From NCBI GenBank assembly GCA_018241505.1, contig JAFEDS010000016.1, positions 496,001-560,000 of the forward strand: a stretch of DNA of 64,000 bases, written 5' to 3'. The position numbers and the translations under genes are program-made. Shown in pieces: positions 48,736-57,406 of the stretch; position 1 is the stretch's first letter, and each line of letters starts with the position of its first letter. Below the pieces are notes generated by a model that did not search any database, was not told where the DNA came from, and saw only the letters and a list, made by a program, of their open reading frames with translations. The stretch comes from Pseudomonadota bacterium. Its GTDB lineage: Bacteria > Pseudomonadota > Gammaproteobacteria > Steroidobacterales > Steroidobacteraceae.

Positions 48736-50787
48736 ATGAACCTTAGCGTAAAACGCCTATTCCTTATCAACGCGTGTGCGTGTGCAGTTTTGCTCGCGCT
48801 CCTGGCAACTTCCGCTCTGTGGCTGCGCAGTGCGTCCCTCGAAGCCGATGCGGTTCGAAGCTCGCGCTATCAGTCATATCTGCTGGCCGATGAGCTTCGG
48901 CGCAGCTCCGACGACCTGACACGCCTGGCAAGGACGTACGTAGTGACGGGCGACGAGAAATTCGAGAAGCAGTACTTCGACATTATTGATATCCGTAACG
49001 GCAAGAAGCCGCGCCCCCAGAACTACGAGCGCATCTATTGGGACTTTGTCGCCGCCGGACAGGAAAAGCCGCGGCCGGACGGTGAAACGATCGCACTGGC
49101 GGAACTGATGAAGCGCGCCGGGTTCACTGCCGAGGAGTTCGGCAAGATCCAGGAGGCCCAGAACAACTCCGACGGTCTCGTGAAGCGCGAGACGATTGCC
49201 ATGAACGCGGTCAAGGGCCTGTTCCAGGACGACAAGGGCGCCTTCACACGCAAGGGTCCGCCGGACCTGAAGATGGCGCGCGACCTGGTTCACGACGCCA
49301 CTTACCATAAGTTCAAAGGTGAGATCATGAAGCCGCTGGACGAGTTCCTCGTGTTACTCGACCAGCGCACCAGCCAGGCTGTCGTTGTCGCCAGCACGAA
49401 GCGCGAGAGGGCCATGAACCTGACCCTCGGTCTGCTCGTCGTGACCTTGATCGGATTGTGCGGACCGCTCTACATCGCTTATCGCAGCATCATCGCCCAG
49501 CTCGGTGCCGAGCCCCGTCATGCGGCCGGAATCATCCAGCGCATTGCCGATGGCGACCTGGATGTCGAAATCTCAACTGACAAGAACGATCACAACAGCA
49601 TGTTGTTCGCCGTGAAGAACATGATCGGCAAGCTCCAGCAGGTGATCTCCGGGCAGCGCCGGCTGGTCGAAGCGGCCAATCGGGGTGACTTCACCGCGCG
49701 CGTGGATGTGGCCGGGCTGGCGGGCTTCCAGAAGGACATGGCCGAGGGTCTGAATCAGCTCGCCGCGACCACAGGCGCGAGCATTCAGGACGTCGCCCGC
49801 GTCATGCGTGCGCTCTCGGAAGGCGATCTGACCAACACTATCGACAAGGACTACCAGGGCGCCTTCGGAGAAATGAAGGACTCCGCCAACAACACGGTGC
49901 TGAAGCTCTCGATGATCATCAGCGACGTCAACGCTGCCGCCAGCGCATTGACGTCCGCATCAGTTCAAGTGAGCAGCACAGCTCAGACGCTCTCCCAGGC
50001 CTCCAGTGAGCAGGCCGCCGGAGTGGAAGAGACGAGTGCTTCGCTCGAGGAGATGACCGCTTCGATCGCCCAGAACACCGAGAACGCGAAGGTCACTGAT
50101 GGAATGGCCACCAAGGCTGCGAGTGAGGCTACGGAAGGCGGCGATGCTGTCGAGGCGACTGTTACCGCCATGACCCAGATCGCACAGAAGATCAGCATCA
50201 TCGACGACATCGCGTACCAAACCAACCTGCTCGCCCTGAACGCCGCCATCGAAGCGGCGCGCGCGGGCGAGCATGGAAAGGGCTTCGCGGTCGTAGCCGC
50301 GGAGGTCCGCAAGCTTGCCGAGCGCAGCCAGGTTGCGGCACAGGAAATTGGCACGGTCGCGGCCGGTAGCGTCGAGCTGGCTGAAAAGGCCGGCACGCTG
50401 CTGGACGAGATGGTGCCGAGTATCAAAAAGACCTCGGAACTGGTACAGGAAATCTCGGCAGCATCGCAGGAGCAGTCCACGGGTGTTGCACAGATCAACG
50501 CGGCCGTTGGTCAGCTCAGTCAGACGACACAGCAGAACGCGGCTGCCTCGGAGCAGCTCGCGGCTACCGCTCAGGAGATGAGCAGCCAGGCCTCGCAACT
50601 TCAGCAGACCATGGCCTTCTTCAAGGTTACCGGTAGCCCGAACGCCGGCGCGGTGCCTGAGAACGGCGCCCGCCGCAGGTCGGCAAGCCACAACGCGCCG
50701 CGCAAATTCGGCGCCGGCCAGGTTGTGGGCAACCTCGCCACCGCTGCCAGTGACCCGGATGAAGCCAACTTCGTCAAATTCCAATAA
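48736..50787 (+). CDS. Methyl-accepting chemotaxis protein
   Basis: The 683-residue chemoreceptor has a first membrane segment at about 8-29, a periplasmic domain of some 195 residues ([20 protein letters not shown], then [20 protein letters not shown]), a second membrane segment at about 227-250, HAMP-type linkers ([10 protein letters not shown] and two further [18 protein letters not shown] repeats) and the cytoplasmic hairpin with [20 protein letters not shown] near 488-507. It lacks a C-terminal NWETF-type CheR tether and ends FVKFQ. It signals through CheW, encoded 17 nt downstream. The operon continues with a porin and phosphate-uptake genes, which hints at sensing phosphate or a phosphorylated compound. 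The ATG at 48736 has only a weak ribosome-binding site. Confidence 0.93.
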   Translation: MNLSVKRLFLINACACAVLLALLATSALWLRSASLEADAVRSSRYQSYLLADELRRSSDDLTRLARTYVVTGDEKFEKQYFDIIDIRNGKKPRPQNYERIYWDFVAAGQEKPRPDGETIALAELMKRAGFTAEEFGKIQEAQNNSDGLVKRETIAMNAVKGLFQDDKGAFTRKGPPDLKMARDLVHDATYHKFKGEIMKPLDEFLVLLDQRTSQAVVVASTKRERAMNLTLGLLVVTLIGLCGPLYIAYRSIIAQLGAEPRHAAGIIQRIADGDLDVEISTDKNDHNSMLFAVKNMIGKLQQVISGQRRLVEAANRGDFTARVDVAGLAGFQKDMAEGLNQLAATTGASIQDVARVMRALSEGDLTNTIDKDYQGAFGEMKDSANNTVLKLSMIISDVNAAASALTSASVQVSSTAQTLSQASSEQAAGVEETSASLEEMTASIAQNTENAKVTDGMATKAASEATEGGDAVEATVTAMTQIAQKISIIDDIAYQTNLLALNAAIEAARAGEHGKGFAVVAAEVRKLAERSQVAAQEIGTVAAGSVELAEKAGTLLDEMVPSIKKTSELVQEISAASQEQSTGVAQINAAVGQLSQTTQQNAAASEQLAATAQEMSSQASQLQQTMAFFKVTGSPNAGAVPENGARRRSASHNAPRKFGAGQVVGNLATAASDPDEANFVKFQ

Positions 50788-50804
50788 CGCGGAGAGTCAG
50801 TGCG

Positions 50805-51332
50805 ATGGAATTGATGAATTCAGGGTACCCCACTCCCCCGGCGGCCACCGCGGCCGCAGGGGCGGAGCTGGGGCAGTATCTAACGTTCGTGTTGGGTGGC
50901 GACGCATACGCCATCGGCATCCTCTCCATCAAGGAGATCATTGAATACGAGGGAGTGCGCGCCGTGCCGATGATGCCGGCCTATATCCGAGGCGTAATCA
51001 ATTTGCGTGGCGCCGCTGTGCCGGTCCTGGATCTGCACGTGCGCTTCGGGATGAAAGCGGCTGAAGTCAGCAAACGCACCTGCATTGTCATCATCGAGGT
51101 CGAAGTGAACGCAGAGCGTACGGTCATCGGCCTGTTGGTCGATGCGGTCAGCGCCGTAGTGGACATCCCGGCGTCCGGGATCGAGCCCCCGCCCACCCTC
51201 GGTGCCAAGATCCGCACCGATTTCATGCGAGGCATGGGAAAGATCAATGATCGATTCGTCATTTTGCTGGACGTCAATCATGTGCTGGCGGCTGATGAGG
51301 TCAGCACGTTGGTGGAGGCTTCTAATTCATGA
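50805..51332 (+). CDS. cheW: CheW chemotaxis coupling protein
   Basis: The 175-residue protein has the CheW fold with LGQYLTFVLGGDAYAIGILS, IIEYEGVRAVPMMPAYIRGV, INLRGAAVPVLDLHVRFGM, and KINDRFVILLDVNHVLAADE. It couples chemoreceptors to the CheA kinase. It is transcribed with the chemoreceptor gene (17-nt gap with GGAG before the ATG), and its stop overlaps the porin start by 4 nt. No cheA, cheR or cheB is present in the window, so it must use a kinase encoded elsewhere. An N-terminal Ala/Pro-rich extension of about 20 residues precedes the fold. Confidence 0.93.
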   Translation: MELMNSGYPTPPAATAAAGAELGQYLTFVLGGDAYAIGILSIKEIIEYEGVRAVPMMPAYIRGVINLRGAAVPVLDLHVRFGMKAAEVSKRTCIVIIEVEVNAERTVIGLLVDAVSAVVDIPASGIEPPPTLGAKIRTDFMRGMGKINDRFVILLDVNHVLAADEVSTLVEASNS

Positions 51333-52393
51333 GTGTTAATTCTTCCCGAATCCGACTGCCGCTGGCCGTCGCCACAGCGCTGGCCGCACCCCTGAGTGCC
51401 GCAATGGCGGATGTGACGTTACCGCCGGTTACCATCGGCGCCGGCCTTCGCACGTCCTTTGCGCAGACCCGTTACGATGACGGTGTACACAGCAACAGCA
51501 GTGATTTCTCACTGGACAGCGCGCGTATCTATCTGAACGGTACTGTTACCGATGACATCAAATTCATGTTCAACACGGAATACAACGGGTCGAGCAAGGA
51601 TGTGGACATCATCGACGCGGCAGCCATGTTCTCGTTCGGTGACAAGGTGAATATCTGGGCTGGACGATTTCTGCCGCCGAGCGATCGGGCGAACCTCTAC
51701 GGTCCGTACTATGCGAGCAACTGGGGCACATTCCGAGATGGTGTACAGGACGGTTATCCGTTCGAGGCGGCTGGGCGCGACAATGGCGTGTTGTATTGGG
51801 GTCAGTTCGGCATCCTGAAGGTGTCGGCCGGCGCGTTTGGCCAGCCGGGTCTACCGAAGGGTTCGTCAGATGTATTGTGGGCGGGCCGTGCGCAGCTCGA
51901 CTTCTGGGACCCGGAGACGGGTTACTATCTGAATGGCACCTACTATGGTGACAAGGATGTGCTCGCAGTAGGTGTGGCCGCGCAGAATTCAGCAGGCAAG
52001 AACGCCGCTTCGGCGGACTTCCTGCTCGAGAAGAAACTGGGCAATGCCGGAGTCGTCACCGTCGAGTCCGAGTACGCCAGGTACGACCGTCTGGGAGGTT
52101 ATCCCGCGCCAGGTGCTGCCGCGTCCACGGAGAGCCACGGCTGGTACCTGCTGGGTGCCTATCTGTTGCCGCAGCCCGTCGGGATGGGGAAAGTGCAGTT
52201 CCTGGGCAAATACGGTGAGACCCGCTTCTCGATTGTCAGTGGCGAAATCAAGGAGCCGACGACGGAGTTGGACCTCAATTATCTCATCAAGGGATTCAAC
52301 GCCCGTGTGACTCTTTTCTTCATCAACCAGGAATACGACCATTTCGCGCCTGACATGCGCCAGGTGGGCATGGGACTGCAGGTGCAGATGTAG
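51329..52393 (+). CDS. Phosphate-selective-type (OprO/OprP-like) outer-membrane porin
   Basis: The 354-residue protein has a signal peptide (LPLAVATALAAPLSAAMA) and a beta-barrel with alternating aromatic strands: FSLDSARIYLNGTVTDDIKF, FNTEYNGSSKDVDIIDAAAM, NIWAGRFLPPSDRANLYGPY and YLNGTYYGDKDVLAVGVAAQ, ending at GMGLQVQM. The strand pattern with the GRFxPPxxR block is that of OprO/OprP-type and related porins. The ATG overlaps the CheW stop by 4 nt, so a porin is translationally coupled to a chemotaxis protein. The phosphate transporter and DUF47 genes that follow support a role in phosphate uptake; anion selectivity itself is not visible. Confidence 0.83.
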   Translation: MSVNSSRIRLPLAVATALAAPLSAAMADVTLPPVTIGAGLRTSFAQTRYDDGVHSNSSDFSLDSARIYLNGTVTDDIKFMFNTEYNGSSKDVDIIDAAAMFSFGDKVNIWAGRFLPPSDRANLYGPYYASNWGTFRDGVQDGYPFEAAGRDNGVLYWGQFGILKVSAGAFGQPGLPKGSSDVLWAGRAQLDFWDPETGYYLNGTYYGDKDVLAVGVAAQNSAGKNAASADFLLEKKLGNAGVVTVESEYARYDRLGGYPAPGAAASTESHGWYLLGAYLLPQPVGMGKVQFLGKYGETRFSIVSGEIKEPTTELDLNYLIKGFNARVTLFFINQEYDHFAPDMRQVGMGLQVQM

Positions 52394-52406
52394 TCCTTGC
52401 GTTATA

Positions 52407-52426
52407 CTCCACCATGGACGGTGGAG
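52407..52426 (+). promoter_or_regulatory. Hairpin that could mask the DUF47 ribosome-binding site
   Basis: CTCCACC (52407-52413) and GGTGGAG (52420-52426) form a perfect 7-bp stem with a 6-nt loop. The second arm contains most of the GGAGG (52423-52427) that serves the GTG start at 52436. A TATACT at 52403-52408 directly before the stem may also be an internal -10. Confidence 0.5.
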
Positions 52427-52435
52427 GGTCGCAGG

Positions 52436-53080
52436 GTGCAATTTCTATCCAGGCTGATGCCACGTGAACCCAAGTTTTTCGAGCTTTTCAATCAGCATGC
52501 GCAGTTGGTAGTCGCCGGGAGTGCCGTACTCGCCGAGCTGCTGCGAGGCTTCAATCGCGAGGAGCACAAGCGCGAGGAGCGTATCAACCAGATCCTCGAG
52601 ATTGAGAACCGGGCGGACAGCATCACGCATGAGACGGTTGCGCTGCTGCACCGGACCTTCGTCACTCCCCTTGACCGGGAAGACATCCACCGCCTGATCT
52701 CGCGGATGGACGATGTGCTGGATCTGATCCAGGACACGGCGGAGTCGTTCCAGTTGTACGACATTCACAACCTCACTCCGGAGGCCTGTGAGCTCGCGGA
52801 CCTGGTTCACACCTGCTGCTCGAGGATGCAGAAAGCGGTGGCTTTGCTTTCTGATATGTCGCAATCCAGTCAGACGCTCAAACTGTGCAATGAGATCGAC
52901 CACCTGGAATCCGAAGCCGACCGCCTGATGCGTACGGCGCTTTCAAAGCTGTTCCGTGAAGAAAGCGATGTGCGACAGCTCATGAAGCTGGAGACGGTCT
53001 ATCAGTTGCTCGAGTCCGCGACCGATCGGTGTGAGGACGTCGCCAATATCATCGAAGGCGTCGTCCTGGAAAATGCCTGA
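52436..53080 (+). CDS. DUF47/PhoU-like phosphate transport regulator
   Basis: The 214-residue all-helical protein is of the DUF47 (TIGR00153) type that accompanies PiT transporters: LMPREPKFFELFNQHAQLVV, then IEENRADSITHE-like EIENRADSITHETVALLHRT, FVTPLDREDIHRLISRMDDV and CNEIDHLESEADRLMRTALS, with acidic metal-binding motifs typical of PhoU proteins. It likely modulates PiT activity. I take the GTG at 52436 as the start because GGAGG lies 7 nt upstream and the family begins near here; an upstream TTG frame from 52397 has no such support. It is 27 nt ahead of the pit gene. Confidence 0.88.
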   Translation: MQFLSRLMPREPKFFELFNQHAQLVVAGSAVLAELLRGFNREEHKREERINQILEIENRADSITHETVALLHRTFVTPLDREDIHRLISRMDDVLDLIQDTAESFQLYDIHNLTPEACELADLVHTCCSRMQKAVALLSDMSQSSQTLKLCNEIDHLESEADRLMRTALSKLFREESDVRQLMKLETVYQLLESATDRCEDVANIIEGVVLENA

Positions 53081-53107
53081 CCTCACGTCCCGGCGGAACA
53101 ACTGAGC

Positions 53108-54118
53108 ATGGACATCTCGATCAGCTTCCCCGCGCTCGTGATACTCATTGGGCTCGCTCTCACATTCGACTTTCTGAATGGCTTTCACGACGCGGCCAAT
53201 TCAATTGCCACCGTTGTTTCAACGGGTGTGCTGCGGCCGTACCAGGCAGTCGCCTGGGCAGCACTCTTCAACTTCGTGGCCTTCGCCATCTTCAAGCTTC
53301 ATGTCGCCGCGACCGTCGGCAAGGGGATTCTGGCCCCCGAGTATGTGGATGCGGCTGTCATATCCAGCGCGCTGGCCGGCGCGATTCTTTGGGACCTGAT
53401 CACCTGGTATTACGGGCTGCCGACCAGCTCCTCCCATGCGCTCATTGGCGGCATGGTGGGCGCGGGAGTCGCCAAGGCGGGCATGGCCCCCCTGGTGTTG
53501 GCGGGAATCTCCAAGACACTGATATTCATCGTACTCTCGCCGCTGCTCGGCCTGCTGCTGGGAGGACTGATCCTGGTCGCGGTGTCATGGTTGTTCTTCC
53601 GGCGCTCGCCCTACATAGTTGATTTGTGGTTCCGCCGGCTGCAGCTCGTGTCTTCGGCGCTCTACAGCATCGGCCATGGAAGTAACGATGCGCAGAAGAC
53701 CATGGGCCTCATCTGGCTGATACTGATTTCCGCCCGGGTCACATCGCCCGATCAATTGCCGTTATGGGTTGTTATAAGTTGTTACAGCGCGATGGCGCTC
53801 GGCACATTGCTGGGCGGCTGGCGGATCGTGAAGACCATGGGGCAGCGGATTACCAAGCTCAAACCCGTCGGTGGATTTGCCGCCGAAACCGGGGGCGCCC
53901 TGACGTTATTTCTGGCTTCGACCCTGGGGGTGCCCGTATCGACCACCCACACCATCACAGGCGCAATCATCGGAGTGGGAGCAACGCAGCGAGTCTCAGC
54001 AGTCCGCTGGGGAGTCGCGCAAGGCATTGTCGTCGCGTGGGTCATTACCATCCCGGCCGCAGCGCTGATCGCCGCTGCGACCTGGTGGGTGGTCAACCTT
54101 CTATGGATTCACGGATGA
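53108..54118 (+). CDS. pit: PiT-family inorganic phosphate transporter
   Basis: The 336-residue membrane protein has the duplicated PiT signature: FDFLNGFHDAANSIATVVST near the N terminus and YSIGHGSNDAQKTMGLIWL in the second half, with about ten hydrophobic segments. It takes up phosphate with H+ or as a metal-phosphate complex. It is the last gene of the chemoreceptor-cheW-porin-DUF47-pit operon. Its length matches the short bacterial PiT group rather than the roughly 500-residue PitA. It is convergent with the BNR-protein gene, with only 7 bp between stop codons. Confidence 0.93.
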   Translation: MDISISFPALVILIGLALTFDFLNGFHDAANSIATVVSTGVLRPYQAVAWAALFNFVAFAIFKLHVAATVGKGILAPEYVDAAVISSALAGAILWDLITWYYGLPTSSSHALIGGMVGAGVAKAGMAPLVLAGISKTLIFIVLSPLLGLLLGGLILVAVSWLFFRRSPYIVDLWFRRLQLVSSALYSIGHGSNDAQKTMGLIWLILISARVTSPDQLPLWVVISCYSAMALGTLLGGWRIVKTMGQRITKLKPVGGFAAETGGALTLFLASTLGVPVSTTHTITGAIIGVGATQRVSAVRWGVAQGIVVAWVITIPAAALIAAATWWVVNLLWIHG

Positions 54119-54125
54119 AGCACGG

Positions 54126-57100
54126 CTAGTGACAGCTTGTCACTGATTTCGCGTTCTGACTCGTTGCGTGATAGTGCGCACAGAAGGCGGCGATCTTCTT
54201 TGTCTCGAGTGCGGACCAGTCGGCGAGCTGAGCCGCGAGTTTGTTGTGGAAACCGGCGTAAGTCTCGATCTCCTGGGCGTTGGGCGCGGTATCCGCATCG
54301 TCCAGCAGGCCCGCGAAGGAATAGATCTGCTCATTCAGCATGCCCGGATAGTTGAGATTGGCCTCGGAACCCTTGATGTTCACTTGCATCAGAATCCCTT
54401 CAATCGCGGAGGCCTGCCGCACCAGGGACTTGCCCTCGGATGTCAGTGCCGCGGAGCGCCCGCTGCTCGCGGTTTCCTTCTGAATCGTCTCAACGTCTCC
54501 TTTGAACTGGCGGATGTCATTCACGGCCCGATGCAACGCATCCTGGTCGTGATAGACCTGCATGGATAAGGCGAACTTCTTCTCCAGTCCCGCCAGGGAT
54601 TGCTTGACGCGCGGATCGGCGCGGATCGTGAGAGGCGCCGTGTGAGTCTCGCCGTTGTATTTGAGCTGGAGAGTATAGTCGCCGGGTAACACTATCGGGC
54701 CGCGAGGCGGCAGACCGGCATAGAATGCACCCGGAATCTGAACCGGATCGTCGTATCGCAGGTTCCAGACAAAGCGATTCATACCGGGAGTTACCGGCAG
54801 GGTTGTTGCGGGATGCACCTCGTCGGGCCATTCAGGAGGCTGCTCGGCCTGCTCCGGCTCGACACTCGTCAGATGGCGCACGGTCTTGCCACTGGAATCG
54901 ACGATGTCGAGTGTGAGCGGGCCGGCGGGCACGGATGCCAAATAGTAGTCAATGAGCGCCCCGGGAGGTGGGTTCTGACCGGCGGGCGGGCGAGCATCGA
55001 CCTGATCCGGATAGTACAGGCGATACCCCACTTCGGGTTTGTACAAGTAGACATTCGATGCCGCCGCCGCGGCCTGGGCCTGCCGCAGCGGTGTTACATC
55101 ATCCAGAATCCAGAACGAGCGTCCATGCGTGGCGATCACCAGATCGTCGTTCTTCACGACGAGATCGTGAACCGGACTGCGCGGCAGATTCAGTTGCAGA
55201 CTCTGCCAATGGGCTCCCGAGTCGAATGACACGAAAACACCGGTTTCCGTCGCGGCGTAGAGAAGACCGCGCACGACGGAATCCTCGCGTAGGGCGTGAA
55301 CGAACGCTCCCGCAGGCAAACCGGCATCGATACGCTTCCAGGTCTTTCCGCCATCCTCAGTGGCGAAGGCACACGGCATGATGTCATCCAGCTTGTGACG
55401 ATCCACCGCCACGTAAGCAGTGTTCGCGTCGTATCGTGAGGGCTCGATCATGCTGATCGTGCTCCAGGCGGGCATTTCCCGCGGTGTCACATTCACCCAA
55501 CTTCCGCCGCCATCGTGCGTAAGCTGGATCTGCCCGTCATCGGTGCCGACCCAGATCATTCCCTTGGCGCGAGGCGACTCGGCGATGGCAAAAATCGTGT
55601 CGTAGTATTCGACACTGGTAATGTCCTTCGTGATCGGCCCGCCGGAAGGCCCCTGCTTCGACTTGTCATTGCGTGTCAAATCGGGGCTGATGGCATTCCA
55701 ACTCATGCCATCGTCGGTCGTTTTGTAGAGACGCTCCATGCCGTAGTACAGCGTGTCCGGATCGAATGGCGACAGGGCCAGCGGCGATGTCCAGTTGAAG
55801 CGATGCTCGAGCTCCCCGGCCGCGTGCCCCGACACATCGACCGGCCACGCCGAGATGACTTGCAACTGCATTGTCTGCTTGTTGAAGCGGCTGATGAAAT
55901 TCTCGTTCGTGCCGTAGACGATATCGGCATTGCGCGGATCGGCGAGCACAAAACCGGCTTCGCCACCCCCCACGTCATACCAGTCGCGCGCCAGGATCGC
56001 GCCCTGGTCATCCATGCTGGCGATAGCAACACTCGAATTGTCCTGCTGGGCACCGTACACGGAGTAAGGAAAGCGGTTGTCGACCGAGACATGATAGAAC
56101 TGGGCGGTCGGTTGGTTGTACACCGTGCTCCAGGACTTGCCCTTGTCAAAGGAGATCGAAGCGCCGCCATCGCTGGCTTCGATGATCCGCTCGGTGTTGG
56201 TGGGATCGATCCAGATCCCGTGATGATCGCCGTGGCGTGCCGGCAGTAGCTCGAAGCTCTTGCCTCCATCCGTGGAGCGGAACAGACCGGTATTCTCCGC
56301 ATACACGGTGTCGACGTCCTTGGGATCGGCCAGAATGGTCGAGAAGTACCAGGCGCGTTGGCTCAGGCGCCCGTCATCGTTGATGCGCTGCCAATGCCCG
56401 CCGCCGTCATCCGAACGGAAGAGACCACCTTCCGCCGCCTCGATCATCGCGTAGACGCGCTTGGAGTCGGCCCCCGAGACGCTCACGTGGATGCGTCCCA
56501 GAATACCTGCTGGCAGCCCATTGCCGCTGAGCTGCTTCCAGGTTAGGCCGCCATCCGCGGACCGATACAGCCCGCTGCCGGCACCACCGCTCGAAAAGTT
56601 CCACGGCTGCCGGCGTGCCTGCCATAACGCCGCGTAGACGATCTTTGAATTGTGCGGATCGAAACTGACGTCGATCGCCCCGGTCTGCGGGTCACGATAA
56701 AGCACCTTCGTCCAGGATTTGCCGCCGTCGGTCGTGCGGAACAGTCCCCTGTCGGCGTTCGGGCCGAAGGCATGGCCGAGCGCCGCGACCAGGACGATGT
56801 CCGGATTGTCCGGGTCGACTATGAGAGCGCCGATCTGGCGGGTGTCCTCGAGACCTACATGGTTCCAGGTCTTACCCCCATCAGTCGACTTGTAAACACC
56901 GTCGCCGTAAGTAATGTCACCGCGAGGCGCGGCCTCGCCGGTACCAACATAAATGATGTCGTGATTGGAAGGCGCGACTGCGATTGCGCCCACTGAAGAT
57001 ATAGGCGTGTCGTCAGTCAGAGGTTTCCAGGTCCCGCCCCCATCCGTGGTCTGCCACACTCCGCCCGCCACCGCTCCGAAATAAAAGGTGCTGGCGCTGC

Positions 57101-57326
57101 CGGGAACACCGGTCACAGCGAGCGCACGGCCGCCCCGATAGGGCCCGATGCTCCGCCAGCGCAACGCGCCAAAATATCCGGGGTTCACGGCTGGGGTCGG
57201 TGCCGCGGCAGGCGCCGCAGCGACGTTCGCCGTCGGCACGAAGCCTGTCGCGAGAAGCGCCAGAACAACACAACACCGTGAGTAGACGGACCGTCGATTT
57301 CCGACTCGCAACCTGGGATCGCTCAT
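54126..57326 (-). CDS. Exported BNR/Asp-box beta-propeller protein (VPS10/sialidase-like)
   Basis: The 1066-residue protein has a signal peptide (YSRCCVVLALLATGFVPTA...VAAA) and many Asp-box repeats of the form S-x-D-G-G-x-T-W: TTDGGGTW, STDGGKTW, TTDGGKSW, SADGGLTW, SDDGGGHW, ATEDGGKTW and SFDSGAHW. This predicts one or two seven- to ten-bladed propellers over about residues 50-740, followed by a C-terminal region with a beta-sandwich-like part (VEPEQAEQPPEWPDEVHP) and a helical tail. Proteins of this group are often labelled glycosyl hydrolase, but the catalytic residues of sialidases are not evident, so a binding or scaffold role is possible. It is a single gene with its own promoter region. 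Confidence 0.83.
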   Translation of the reverse strand: MSDPRLRVGNRRSVYSRCCVVLALLATGFVPTANVAAAPAAAPTPAVNPGYFGALRWRSIGPYRGGRALAVTGVPGSASTFYFGAVAGGVWQTTDGGGTWKPLTDDTPISSVGAIAVAPSNHDIIYVGTGEAAPRGDITYGDGVYKSTDGGKTWNHVGLEDTRQIGALIVDPDNPDIVLVAALGHAFGPNADRGLFRTTDGGKSWTKVLYRDPQTGAIDVSFDPHNSKIVYAALWQARRQPWNFSSGGAGSGLYRSADGGLTWKQLSGNGLPAGILGRIHVSVSGADSKRVYAMIEAAEGGLFRSDDGGGHWQRINDDGRLSQRAWYFSTILADPKDVDTVYAENTGLFRSTDGGKSFELLPARHGDHHGIWIDPTNTERIIEASDGGASISFDKGKSWSTVYNQPTAQFYHVSVDNRFPYSVYGAQQDNSSVAIASMDDQGAILARDWYDVGGGEAGFVLADPRNADIVYGTNENFISRFNKQTMQLQVISAWPVDVSGHAAGELEHRFNWTSPLALSPFDPDTLYYGMERLYKTTDDGMSWNAISPDLTRNDKSKQGPSGGPITKDITSVEYYDTIFAIAESPRAKGMIWVGTDDGQIQLTHDGGGSWVNVTPREMPAWSTISMIEPSRYDANTAYVAVDRHKLDDIMPCAFATEDGGKTWKRIDAGLPAGAFVHALREDSVVRGLLYAATETGVFVSFDSGAHWQSLQLNLPRSPVHDLVVKNDDLVIATHGRSFWILDDVTPLRQAQAAAAASNVYLYKPEVGYRLYYPDQVDARPPAGQNPPPGALIDYYLASVPAGPLTLDIVDSSGKTVRHLTSVEPEQAEQPPEWPDEVHPATTLPVTPGMNRFVWNLRYDDPVQIPGAFYAGLPPRGPIVLPGDYTLQLKYNGETHTAPLTIRADPRVKQSLAGLEKKFALSMQVYHDQDALHRAVNDIRQFKGDVETIQKETASSGRSAALTSEGKSLVRQASAIEGILMQVNIKGSEANLNYPGMLNEQIYSFAGLLDDADTAPNAQEIETYAGFHNKLAAQLADWSALETKKIAAFCAHYHATSQNAKSVTSCH

Positions 57327-57406
57327 GGCGCGCGGGCCTCACTGAATGCGTATCCTATTGATCTTAAATCGTTTCCCCGGTGAAAAGCTACTGACCGGAC
57401 AACTCG

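Noticed and set aside
57366-57377. TTAAATCGTTTC upstream of the BNR protein gene, similar to half of the GntR-type element
   Set aside because: It shares only the AATCGTTT core and lacks the ATTATCG half; the gene has no clear link to the regulon. It is kept only as a weak sixth candidate for a genome-wide search.
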